From assembly GCF_035046505.1 (NCBI RefSeq), contig NC_089825.1, positions 2,755,029-2,819,028 on the forward strand: a stretch of DNA of 64,000 nt, read 5' to 3'. The position numbers and the translations under genes are program-made. The stretch is from Tiliqua scincoides (taxonomy: Eukaryota; Chordata; Lepidosauria; Squamata; Scincidae). Within the stretch, counting starts at the first letter, position 1; every line of letters begins with the position of its first letter. The notes beneath the pieces were generated by a model. It saw only the letters and a program-made list of their open reading frames with translations. It was not told where the DNA came from and did no database searches. This document shows, in pieces, positions 51,801-61,915 of the stretch.

Positions 51801-54091
51801 GTAAGTGAGGAGAGGAGGCCTGTTAGGAGAGCTGGTCCTGCTGAAGGTAAGGATCGGGGTGTAGCCAAGGGGGGAAGCAGAGGTCCAGGGCATCTCTTGC
51901 AGCAAGAGCAGTGCTGTCCTGATCACCAGCAGTACTCGGGTGCTGCCTTGGACACTTCAGAAAGTATTTCAGCCAAAAAGAAGCACCTGGTTCATCAGGA
52001 GACAAACTGAGCTGTTTTCCTAGGGGTTCATGTTCGTGTCTAGACCTTTTCAAATTGCTGCCTAAGAGACAGTAAGTAGCTCATAAGCAGCCCAATCCTA
52101 TCTAAATCCGGCCCCATCGATGCAGCCGCACCACTGGAGAACATGCTGCACCCTGTGGGGGAGGGGAGTCCTAGAGTCTCCTCCAGGTAAGAAACATTTG
52201 TTCCCTTGCTCGGGGGTAAGCCTCCACTACCATGATGGATCGATCTACTCAGCCCTGCACCAGTGATTTTGCTGGCAGAAGTTTGTGTGGACCTGAGTAG
52301 TGGGATAGGATGTTGGTGGAGCTGCTTCCGCCAGTACCACCCTCTTCCTTGCCTTGATGCACACCCTTCCCCACCCTCGTCTCTGTCCTGTCTCTGGGGT
52401 GATGTCATGATGAGCCCCTGCTCGTTAAAATTTACCACTACACCACTGATAAACTTCAGTGTGGTGTCAGCTACAATGGTGATGAATTTCCCGTCATGGG
52501 TCTGGCTTCCTTCAAAATCCTCCTCTGCAGATTTGGATTGCAAATGTTTTCTCAATGTGGGAGTGTTTGACAGCGAAAATGCTTTCTGAGGATGTGCTAT
52601 TCCACATCAGTGTCTGCCACCTATTACCTTTTCAGGCATCCACACTGGATGGTATCACATACATTAGCAACCGGTATTTGACACATGAAGCTGCCTTATA
52701 GAGAGTCAGGTCACCATAGCCCAGGACTTTGACTGGCAGTGGCTCTTCAAGTCTATGGACTATACTAGAGCAACCAGCTGAGTCTGTGACAAAGGAGGGG
52801 GGCTCTGAGAAGGGGACACGTGTGATGTACTGGAGACCCCGGGGGTGGGGGGAAGGCTTCTTCATGGCTGCCATTGTCTGCTTCCCTTTCAGAGCTCAGG
52901 TTCTGGAACTCTTCTGCCCCTGAACTTCACCATCCAGGAGACCGTGTGCCCAGCCACCAAGAAAGCTGTCATCGAGCAATGTGAATTCAAGCCTGATGGG
53001 GTAAGGAACTTCTTCGTGAATAAATGCCGTTTTGGCACTCGATTTCCAAAGTGAGAGGAGCAAGGGCTCCAGTCCACCCAGGAACTGTGCCCTCCTAAAA
53101 CCTCATCCATTCCCAGATGCTTGGGGAGGAGGGGCTATCCAATCCAAGGGAACTGGACAAGTTTCTGGAGGAAAAATCCATTACGGGTTATAAGCCATGA
53201 TGTGTATGTGCCACCTCCTGATTTTAGAAGTGGGCTATGTCAGATGCAAGGGAGGGCACCAGAATGAGGTATCTTGCTGTCTTTTGTGCTCCCTCAGGCA
53301 TCTGGTGGGCCACTGTGAGATGCAGGAAGCTGGACTAGATGGGCCTATGGCTGATCCAGTGGGGCTGTTCTTATGTTCTTATGGTAACCTGGAACTGATG
53401 AAACAGCATTCTGCACATGCTCATGAGAGCTATCATCTTTATTACTGCTGCATGTGTTCCAAAGTAGGGCTGTGTCACCCAATTAAATAAACCTCAGTCA
53501 CTGATTATCTGAGTTTTAGTCAATTAATCAAACAATTCTATTTGCATACATTTTCATATAGCTAAAACAGTAATTCTGGAGCAAGTAATTCTGGCTCTTG
53601 GGGCAACCCAGGATGCAATTCTGGACAGTTGACAGCCTCAGTCCGTTTCTTGGCCAGATGTTTTTACTGCTCATAAAAATAACTATCCAAAGTCCTGTAA
53701 TGGACTGGTCTATGTTATATCTATACCTTCTGTTTGCCGAGATAAATACTGTATTTCTGAGTTTCCAAAGCAGATCCTGAGGCCTAACCTTTGTTTTCCC
53801 TTTGCAGATAATGAAGGATTGTTCCGGGTATTTCTCCACCAAGCAGGCAAACTCCCTTATCGTCGTCACATGTAACACAGTTCAAGGGGTGAGCATTTCT
53901 CTTATTAGATTTGGGGGGGGGCAGTTTTCCATGGCCAGGACAAGTGCCTTCCATCAAGCAGATGGGGCACCCAAAGACCTGCTGGGCTACCTCTTCTCTG
54001 GCTTAGGCCTTGACCCTGGCAGGTATTTTATTCAGGTCATAACTTGTTGGAAAGCATCTTGATGTTGCTGAAAAGCGGTATATAAATACTG

Positions 54092-54166
<75 letters not shown>

Positions 54167-57100
54167 CTGGCAACTGGGGAACATGCTCGCTGACCGCAGG
54201 AACAGGAAGAAAGCCCTGCTGAGTGGGATCTAGAGTTTGCCTATTCCAGGATCCTTCTCCCAGATATCCAACCAGAAGGGAACATTGAGGCAAACCACAC
54301 TCTGAGCCTGCAAGTAGGGTGTAACCATCCTGAGTCATGACTAGGGAGAGATCTCTGCTCCTCCATGACTTTGTCTAATCAGGCCATCCAACCACTACAA
54401 CCTCTGGGAGCCAATTCTGTAGATGAATGATGCTCAGCTGCGTCAAGTACAGTGGGCCCTCGGTATCTGAAGAGGAGCAGTTCCATGACCCCCCACCACC
54501 ACCACAGATACCAAAATCTTTGGGGCCCAGGGTACCTCCCTCACCTGGGGGCAGCACCTCCCCCCCCTCAGCCATGCCTGGTCCTCTGGAGGTCACACCA
54601 GCCTCCTAGCATCTTCAGAAGGCCTCCTGGACATAACTGGAAGCCAGTTTGGGTGCACATTGTCTTAAATAGAGATCATGGAGGTCAGTGTGCCATGAGA
54701 AGAAAAACATTGAAAATCACTTATTTATGAGATTAGAGGAAAAGGTGTGCATGAGATCCTCTGGTGTCTTCCCTTGAAAGAGGAGAGAGAATTCCATTTT
54801 TCACTGCCCTACCAGAGTGCTAATTGTCCCTGTTCTAGTGTGTTGATGTTGCATCCTGTGAATATCCATACAATCTATTTGCATGTCAATAGGGCTCATC
54901 TTGGTGCCATCAGGAAGTTTGCCCTCCAGAGAAGATCCCAATGCAGCCATTTGAATATCTTTCAAGAGCTTATCACAGTAACAGTGGCCCAAATTTCTGG
55001 TCCTGGCCAGGGATTCTGAAGTTTCACTTCCAGGGTTCATGATAAGTGCAGATGGCTCCTTAGAGGCTGAGTTTTCAGCTTGACCCATATCTTAGAGCAG
55101 TGGTTCTCACACATTTAGCATCGGGACCCACTCTTTGGAAAAAGAATCTTGTCAGGACCCACCAGAAGTGATGTCATGACTAGAAGTGACATCATCAAGG
55201 AGAAAATTTTTTTACAATCCTAGGCTGCAATCCTACCTACACTTACCCAAAAATGGTTCCCCCCCCCCCCGTAAGAGAAAGAGGGAAAGATGAATTTTAA
55301 AGCAGCAAACTAACTTACAATGAAGAGAGGTGAAAAGCAGTGTTCCCCAAGGATCTGTCCTGGGACCGGTGCTTTTCAACCTCTTTATAAATGACCTGGA
55401 GAAAGGGGTGAGCAGTGAGGTGGCTAAGTTTGCAGACGACACCAAACTTTTCCAAGTGGTGAAGACCAGACGTGATTGTGAGGAGCTCCAGAAGGATCTC
55501 TCCAGACTGGCAGAATGGGCAGCAAAATGGCAGATGCGCTTCAATGTCAGTAAGTGTAACGTCAGGCACATTGGGGCAAAAAATCAAAATTTCACATATA
55601 GGCTGATGGGTTCTGAGCTGTCTGTGACAGATCAGGAGAGAGATCTTGGGGTGGTGGTGGACAGGTCGATGAAAGTGTCGACCCAATGTGCGGCGGCAGT
55701 GAAGAAGGCCAATTCTATGCTTGGGATCATTAGGAAGGGTATTGAGAACAAAACAGTTAATATTATAACGCCGTTGTACAAATCTATGGTAGGGCCACAC
55801 CTGGAGTATTGTGTCCAGTTCTGGTCACCGCATCTCAAAAAAGACATAGTGGAAATGGAACAGGTGCAAAAGAGAGTGACTAAGATGATTACTGGGCTGG
55901 GGCACCTTCCTTATGAGGAAAGGCTATGGCGTTTGGGCCTCTTCAGCCTAGAAAAGAGGCACCTGAGGGGGGACATGATTGAGACACACAAAATTATGCA
56001 TGGGAAGGATAAAGTGGATAGAGAGATGCTCTTTACATTCTCCCATAACACCAGAACCAGGGGACATCCACTAAAATTGAGTGTTGGGAGAGTTAGAACA
56101 GACAAAAGAAAATATTTATTTACTCAGCGTGTGGTTGGTCCGTGGAACTCCTTGCCACAGGATGTGGTGACGACATCTGGCCTTTAAAAGGGGATTGGAC
56201 AAGTTTCTGGAAGAAAAATCCATTACGGGTTACAAGCCATGATGTGTGTGCGCAACCTCCTGATTTTAGAAATGGGCTATGTCAGAAGGCCAGATGCAAG
56301 GGAGGGCTCCAGGATGCAGGTCTCTTGTTATCAGGTGTGCTCCCTGGGGCATTTGGTGGGCCATTTGTGAGATACAGGAAGCTGGACTAGATGGGCCTAT
56401 GGCCTGATCCAGTGGGGCTTTTCTTATGTTATGTTAACCCCATATTCTTTGGGTTATAAATTGCTGTTTATTGCCACCCAGTGGCTGAAAGGTGGAAATA
56501 AGTATTTTGAAAAAGCAGTCTTAGGCATGCTCCTCAGGGCCAAAGGATGATTTCTACCCATTTAATTAATTGGCTGATCATATTTTTATACTGCCCTGGA
56601 GCTTAAAACTAGAAAGACAAGACACACAAAGGGAGGGAAGTCAAGGAGGAAGCTAGAAGAGGGAGATCAGTTTGAGGAGGAACAGAGTGCACCCAGGGGA
56701 GGCTTTCCTTGCTGTAAGAGACCACAGTTTCCCCCTCCTTTCTACAATTGGGGGCGACTTGGGCAGAGTGCTCCAGAGTAGGGGAACAAGCTTCCTGCAG
56801 CTGCCCTTTCTCTAGCCAAGGGTTGGGGGTCAGGCTGGTCTCTCCTTTGCCAGGGTGTTTTTCCAGTGAGACAGGTGGGGCAACCGTGCTCCCTAAATGA
56901 AGCACTTGAGGCTGTGTCCTTGACCCTCAGGCCTGCAGCCCCAGAGCAATTAGCCATTCTTCCTTTGGAAAGGGTTTAGAGCTCAGTGGTGGAGCACTTC
57001 AGGTGGAATTGCAGGCAGTTAGGCCCTCTGCTGGAGGCCTTGGAGTCCTAGCCAGGCCAGATGGACCTACGGCTTGGTTCAAACTGCAATTGCTTCTTAG

Positions 57101-57318
57101 GCCTCAGCCACTTTGCAAAGGCAAACTCAAGCAGGGGAGCAAATATGCAGCCGCCACCCCCCACCCCAAGCTATGTTGCACCTGAATGACAGGTCAGCTC
57201 ATGCTCTGTGTCTGTTTCTTCCCACCAGCCTGTCCGCACCACCAGATTCAGAGGGCTTGGTCGCATCTTTGGTCGCCTATTTGGAAGGATATTTAGAGGT
57301 GGGAGCTCAAATGAGTAA
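51630..57318 (+). CDS. Cathelicidin C precursor (host-defence peptide), four exons, complete
   Basis: The exons are 51630-51800 (57 codons), 52893-53000 (36), 53808-53888 (27) and 57229-57318 (29 plus stop TAA), all GT-AG and phase 0, giving 149 aa. The signal peptide is MESSWALLLLVGLVTAA. The cathelin domain starts with ATEEALSRFIEIYNQ and has the four cysteines (ETVC...EQC, KDC...VTC). The last exon encodes PVRTTRFRGLGRIFGRLFGR and then IFRGGSSNE. It has seven Arg, no Lys and one terminal Glu, with a GR[IL]F tetrad repeated. Intron 3 is long (3.3 kb) because of a CR1, a Tigger-like and an hAT insertion. The peptide differs greatly from A and B, while the propiece is of the same type. Confidence 0.94.
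52088..52310. repeat. Palindromic AATCCTA-type repeat in cathelicidin C intron 1
   Basis: The arms are cagcccaatcctatctaaat and gagtagtgggataggatgtt with inverted inner blocks. It is a diverged relative of 45146-45343. Confidence 0.4.
52893..53000 (+). CDS. Cathelicidin C exon 2
   Basis: The exon is 108 bp, acceptor CTTCCCTTTCAG and donor GTAAGG. It encodes LPLNFTIQETVCPATKKAVI and then EQCEFKPDG. Confidence 0.95.
53150..53387 (+). mobile_element. CR1 3' fragment in cathelicidin C intron 2
   Basis: It starts within the last ORF2 codons (ctggacaagtttctggagga) and ends gttcttatgttcttatgg. It is strongly 5'-truncated. Confidence 0.85.
53808..53888 (+). CDS. Cathelicidin C exon 3
   Basis: The exon is 81 bp, acceptor TCCCTTTGCAG and donor GTGAGC. 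It encodes IMKDCSGYFSTKQANSLIVV and then TCNTVQG, one codon shorter than in A and B. Confidence 0.94.
54092..54167. repeat. (TTGA)n microsatellite on a retroposon tail
   Basis: About 19 units directly follow gctgaaaagcggtatataaa + tactg, the same 3' end as the repeat at 50103-50290. Confidence 0.93.
54449..54600. mobile_element. Tigger-like MITE end
   Basis: The sequence TACAGTGGGCCCTCGGTATC and, further in, cagataccaaaatctttggg follow the Tigger terminal pattern with the TA target. The far end is not identified. Confidence 0.45.
55098..55250 (-). mobile_element. Truncated hAT (Charlie-like) copy
   Basis: It starts CAGTGGTTCTCACACATTTA and matches, inverted, the right half of 2101-2460, including gtcaggacccaccagaagtg + atgtcatgac. 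It breaks off before a poly-C run. Confidence 0.7.
55322..56436 (+). mobile_element. CR1 3' fragment with a long open RT frame
   Basis: One uninterrupted frame (55330-56187, 285 codons) covers [20 protein letters not shown], the intact catalytic [29 protein letters not shown] and the C-terminal part. The 3' UTR and tail follow. It is 5'-truncated within the RT, so it is not an active element, but it is the least decayed CR1 sequence in the window. It lies in cathelicidin C intron 3. Confidence 0.9.
56437..57228. other. Cathelicidin C intron 3, right end
   Basis: Nothing else recognised. It ends in a pyrimidine tract and the CTTCCCACCAG acceptor. Confidence 0.5.
57229..57318 (+). CDS. Cathelicidin C exon 4 (mature peptide)
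   Basis: The acceptor is GTTTCTTCCCACCAG and the stop TAA is at 57316-57318. It encodes 29 residues: PVRTT, RFRGLGRIFGRLFGRIFRG, then GSSNE. There is no Met, so it cannot be found as a free-standing ORF. Confidence 0.92.
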   Translation, partial: PVRTTRFRGLGRIFGRLFGRIFRGGSSNE

Positions 57319-57432
57319 TTGCAGCACAATGACCCCTGAAGAGCTAAGACGATGATGCAAAAGAACGCCTTGGAAGAAATCTCCCCTTGATAGCTCTTCG
57401 TTTTCCTCCCTCCTAAATTCAGTTGCATTCAC

Positions 57433-57438
57433 AATAAA
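57433..57438 (+). terminator. Polyadenylation signal of cathelicidin C
   Basis: AATAAA lies 115 bp after the stop codon in a compact 3' UTR. Confidence 0.8.
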
Positions 57439-57840
57439 TCTTCAACCAGACTGCCTAGACTTGTTCTTGTCCCACTGGGGTTGTGCGCTGTGTGTCTTGA
57501 AGGAAGGCGAGACAAGCATGTGACCCAGAAGTGAGTGTGTGAAGTGCCTGGAGCATCCTGCTCTGCTAGGGAAATGGTCTTCTGGCCCCCTGCAATGAAT
57601 GAGGGTGGGCAACAACAGCACTTCCTGTTTTCCCGCTGTCACACACTGGCATGTCTCCTCTTCTGGAGTCTTCTTCACAGGGTTACTCTGCGAGTGAGCA
57701 AACACTATGGAGCTGCAAAGCACAGACCAGGGCCCATATGCATGAACAAAGCGCATCTATACATTCCCTCAAAGATGGGGCAGAGAGACTCTTGCTGGCT
57801 GTCTTGATCTGAGGATGGCCTGAGCTGGACACTTTCAGGT

Positions 57841-57985
57841 CTCAATCCAACTCTCCAGCGCTGATGCAGTCACAACGCAGCCCCAAGAAGGGAACAAATG
57901 TTTCCTTACCTTGAAGAAGTCTCCGTGGCCTGCCCCTACCACCACATGCATGGCTGCATCAGTGCCAGAAAGTTGGACAGGGCTG
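57841..57985. repeat. Palindromic repeat (CAATCCAACTCTCCAGCGCTG)
   Basis: The left arm aggtctcaatccaactctcc is inverted as gaaagttggacagggctgag + acct on the right. Inner gctgatgcag and ctgcatcagt blocks also pair. It is related in layout to 45146-45343. Confidence 0.5.
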
Positions 57986-58287
57986 AGACCTGGCAGTTTT
58001 CAGCTTTCAAGGGACTGGAAGACTGCTCAGCCCTGGCATGTCCAGAATGTGCCCTTTCTCCCTCATGCATAATGAGCATCATTCTTTATGTGCCTTTCAG
58101 GAGGAGATGCTGTGCCAGCATTTCAATAAGCCCTTCTTAAAGCTTGAGGTTCCACAAGAGATTGCGAAGTAGGCCCCATTGCTAGCAGAACAGGAAGGAG
58201 GCCCTGGGAAAGAAGGCTTTATCGCGACAGTACCAGAAGTTGGTGCGAAGTGGGGGGGGGGGGGGGCTCAAAAACCCTTTGACTTTA

Positions 58288-58752
58288 TCTCAGCTTGGAA
58301 GACATGCAGGGGATGGACAGAGTGGATAGGGAGATGCTCTTTATACTCTCACATAATACCAGAACCAGGGGACATCCACTAAAATTGAGTGTTGGGCAGG
58401 TTAGGACAGACAAAAGAAAATATTTCTTTACTCAGCATGTGGTCGGTCTGTGGAACTCCTTGCCACAGGATGTGGTGCTGGCGTCTAGCCTAGATGCCTT
58501 TAAAAGGGGATTGGACAAGTTTCTGGAGGAAAAATCCATTATGGGGTACAAACCATGATGAGTATGCGCAACCTCCTGATTTTAGAAATGGGTTATGTCA
58601 GAAGGCCAGATGCAGGGGAGGGCACCAGGATGAGGTCTCTTGTTATCTGGTGTGCTCCCTGGGGCATTTGGTGGGCCCCTGTGAGATACAGGAAGCTGGA
58701 CTAGATGGGCCTATGGCCTGATCCAGTGGGGCTGTTCTTATGTTCTTATGAC
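58288..58752 (+). mobile_element. CR1 3' fragment
   Basis: The ORF2 C-terminus ([20 protein letters not shown] ... [13 protein letters not shown]) is open for 87 codons. The 3' UTR and TTATGTTCTTATG tail follow. It is 5'-truncated close to a poly-G run at 58251-58265. Confidence 0.87.
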
Positions 58753-58799
58753 AATTGCTGGAGCACACAATCACACCTGTATGTAAATGTTCTTGGGAC

Positions 58800-58976
58800 C
58801 AGTGGCATAGCTAGAGGGGGTGCACTAAGTTTTGCAGGAAGCCTCATTGCAGTGTGCAAGAGGTTCCTCCCCCTTCCCTTTGGAGGCATTCCGAGCGGGG
58901 GGGGGGAGCAAAACGGAGGCATATGCAAAATTTTGTGCATATTTCATGCTTTGCACCCCCTCCAGCTACACCAGTG
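58800..58976. mobile_element. hAT MITE (GGGTGCAAAGCACTA family), complete with target duplication
   Basis: The ends are CAGTGGCATAGCTAGAGGGG and ...CACCCCCTCCAGCTACACCA + GTG. CTTGGGAC flanks both sides (58792-58799 and 58977-58984), a perfect 8-bp duplication. It lies 48 bp after the CR1 tail. Confidence 0.87.
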
Positions 58977-59451
58977 CTTGGGACCAGCATGCACTTAGCT
59001 GGCTGAGAGGCTCTGCTAGATTTCCCATAGCAGCCATCCAGACTCTGATGTGATGCAGCCCAAATCTGTTCATACCTAATTCCTGCAGGGTGCACAGTAT
59101 TCTATAATTCTCGTGGCATGACACCCCCTGGCCCAGGCTTCCTGTCTCGGAGCCCCTCAGTGGTAACATTTGACATGTTTGGTTTTTGAATTTTAATGGA
59201 AATTATTAGACAAGACAACCTGAGAAATGAACCGTCACCCACACCAAAGGCAAGCCCCCACCGCCAGACTCAGACAAAGTGGAAAAAGGCCGTGCCAGTT
59301 CATGGTGTCCAGCCATCTTTTGGGCTAGAAGAGTGGATGAAGGCACGTGGATGAGGTTTCTTGGTTTTTAAGTTAAGTAGTAGCTGTGTGAGCAAAGAGG
59401 TCAGGATCAGGAGAGCACCATATTTAATCCTTTTCCACCACAATCCCAATC

Positions 59452-59886
59452 AAACAGAGTGTCCTCTCCAGTGCGCGAAGCCTGGGTAAAGTAGGTATGG
59501 AGGATAGGCTGTTACCCATGCAGCAAATCCCCCCTCTCCACGTCGCTGAAATGGTCCAATGGAGAGGCCAATACGGTTGGTTCCAGCGGCGTCGCAGAAG
59601 TTGCCAGAACGTGACTGTGTTCAGCCATGAACTGCGTCAGGGACTCCAGCTCCGGATTTTGCCTCGAGGTTGACTCCTGAAGCCTTTTCCATAACTGGAT
59701 GTAGCCACAAGGCAGTGGAGGTTTGGGATCAGAGTTTTCCTTCTCTCGGATGAGCTGCCTCATCCCATCTACCCGGTGGCTGTTTAGTCGCCTCTTACGA
59801 CAAGTACAGCCAAACTGAGGGCCTAGGGAAGCTTCCACAGGTGCCAATGGAACATCTTCCCAGGAAGATGTTCCCAAGGTTCCCAA
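59452..59886 (-). mobile_element. Second copy of the RTE-derived non-autonomous element
   Basis: The minus strand reads ggctgtacttgtcgtaagag + gcgactaaacagccaccggg and continues in parallel with 42430-42840. It breaks off at gagaggacactctgttt, before the shared LINE tail. Its frame (GCTCRKRRLNSHRVDGMRQL ... IQLWKRLQESTSRQNPELES) is open for 124 codons and starts with a short Cys/His-like motif. Confidence 0.7.
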
Positions 59887-60427
59887 AACAACCTTGGGGA
59901 GCCATTTTTGTTAGGGTTGCAGCATAGCTACAAATGTTAAATACCGCTTCCTGTGTGCCATAGTCTCTGTCAGGCCTCTGCTGTCACTAGTATGTCACAT
60001 AAAGACACAGGGCCAACCTATACATTTAACATACTTTGATCTTCAGCTCTATAGACTGTGGAGTCTCCATGGTGCCACAATGTTGTGAGCTTGGCAGCAA
60101 ACCAGGCCAATGCTACTGTTCAGTTTGCAGTTCCATCCTGTCCTGCTCCCCACAGGGAACATGCTTGCCTGAATAGGGAAAGGCAAAATCTGATGGGCAG
60201 CATCAAGGAAGTGCTACTAAAACATGCAGTGTGCTGCCATCTTGAGGGCACTGTGTTTAACTACAACCTCACCATCTATCAAGGTGAAAAGGCAAACATA
60301 AACCTGCCCAGATGCTGGTATCATTATGAGATTTTTGCAGTCAGGTGGATGTTGTTGACTGGCTTGTTTTACCCAGACATCAAGTCCTTCCCAAGGGCCT
60401 GGGAAGCCTCGTTTCATCCTATTTTGA

Positions 60428-60800
60428 TGTTACAAATACCTTCGCAAAATGTAAGCTGTTTCCAGTAAAGCTGCTTTTTGTAGTTGGTGGATGGTAATTT
60501 CTGTGGGCGCCCCCCCCCTGCTGTTCAGGTGCTCTTCAAAGTGTTTTGGAATAGCACCAAGGACCCCAATCACCACTGGGATCACTTTGGTCTTCTTCCG
60601 CCACAACCTTTCAATTCCACTTGAAAATCTTTGTATTTTGCTGTTTTTTCCAGTTCTTTTTCTAATCTCCTATCACCTGGTCCTGCCATATCAACGATTT
60701 TGACTTGTTTTTCTCGACTATAGTTACGTCTGGTATATTGTGCGATAGAAGTTTGTCTGCAGTTGGAAATCCCATAATATTTTGGTATCTTCATTTTCAT
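60428..60800 (-). mobile_element. Old LINE 3' remnant, clade undetermined
   Basis: Across frames the minus strand gives ILWDFQLQTN, then KQVKIVDMAGPGDRRLEKEL, EKTAKYKDFQVELK, a DWG.LGA-like block and ITIHQLQKAALLETAYILRR. This order occurs at the C-terminus of some vertebrate non-LTR polymerases. It is heavily decayed. Confidence 0.5.
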
Positions 60801-61052
60801 AGCAGCGGTGCTTTTCAAAGGACTCTGGTAGGGAGGCAGAGTCTCCCCTGCCTTCCCACTCACCACACATCCTTGAAGGCCACACACCCCCATAAGTCTG
60901 CCCTGGCCCCAAGTCTGCACACCCTAGCAGAAGTGCCCTCGCTGCTGGTGCTCTTTTTAGGCATCACTTCTTCTGTTTTAAAATTGCCTATGATGATGAC
61001 GAGGATAACCACCACCACCACAACACCTACCTGATTGTGTGAAAATCTCATT

Positions 61053-61077
61053 ATTATTATCATCATCATCATCATCC
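61053..61077. repeat. (ATC)n microsatellite
   Basis: A run of ATT and then ATC units. A related GATGATGACGAGGATAACCACCACC stretch precedes it at about 60990-61022. Confidence 0.8.
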
Positions 61078-61463
61078 ACTTTCCCTATGTATAGAAACTC
61101 TGTGTTGCCCAGGAAAACTTCATTGAAAAAGAGAACTGGACTCATCCATGCACAAGATGAGATGATTTCTACAGGCTTAGGTGGTTGTAGGAAGGAGACA
61201 CATTCAGGAGGAGTGATGGGTTTTCACTGGCCATTTGTAATGACATGGAACCTCCATGTTCGCAGGGGCAGTACACAACTCCATACCAGTTGCTGGAGTA
61301 TGGCGATTTCCAAGTTTTTTCATCTCACAGCACACTGACAAGGCACTCACATTGTCAAGGGACACCAGCAGTTTTTGGACAATGCACAAGGCACACCACA
61401 CTGCTGGTGGGAGGCTCACACCCCCCATGGCCCTGCTAATAAACGACCCTCCTCCAACAACTT

Positions 61464-61620
61464 TTAGAGTCCTTCAAAAAGCACCGCTGCCATGTGAGGC
61501 AGGGGGTGGGGAGGCAGGTGGGCAGAGCCTTCCCACTGGAGTCCTTTGAAAAGCACCACTGCCATGTGAGGCAAGGGGTGGGGAGGCAGGTGAGGCACCG
61601 CCTCCCTGCTGGCCCTGTGA
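61464..61620. repeat. Tandem duplication of an ~80-bp unit
   Basis: The block gagtccttcaaaaagcaccg + ctgccatgtgaggcagggg recurs as gagtcctttgaaaagcacca + ctgccatgtgaggcaaggg. Inverted or partial copies of the same unit lie at about 60800-60860 and 61705-61745. Confidence 0.75.
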
Positions 61621-61759
61621 GGCACAAGCACACTCAACCCACATGGTGGAGGCAATGCTTTTGGAAGGACTCCAGAGGGGAGGCTCAGCCTCACCTGCCT
61701 CATCTCACATGGTGCTCTTCAAAGAACTCTGGTGGGGAGGCTCTGCATCTGCAAGACTA

Positions 61760-61915
61760 TGAACACTTTCCTGGGAGTAAGCCCCACTGTCTATAATGGG
61801 ACTTACTTCTGAGTAGGCAGGCACAGGATCGGGCTCTCAGGCTGCGATCCTATCCACACTTGCATGGGAGCAAGCCCCACTGATTATACCGGGACTTACT
61901 TCTGAGCAGGCAGGC
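61760..61915. repeat. Two tandem palindromic GGGAGTAAGCCCCACT repeats
   Basis: Two successive copies of the small palindromic repeat also seen at 10478 (tgggagtaagccccactgtc ... acttacttctgagtaggcag, then gggagcaagccccactgatt ... acttacttctgagcaggcag) run up to the edge of the CpG island. Confidence 0.6.

Noticed and set aside
58081-58140. Possible fourth cathelicidin exon after tatgtgcctttcag
   Set aside because: The translated sequence has no paired cysteines and no cathelin pattern, and no partner exons lie nearby.
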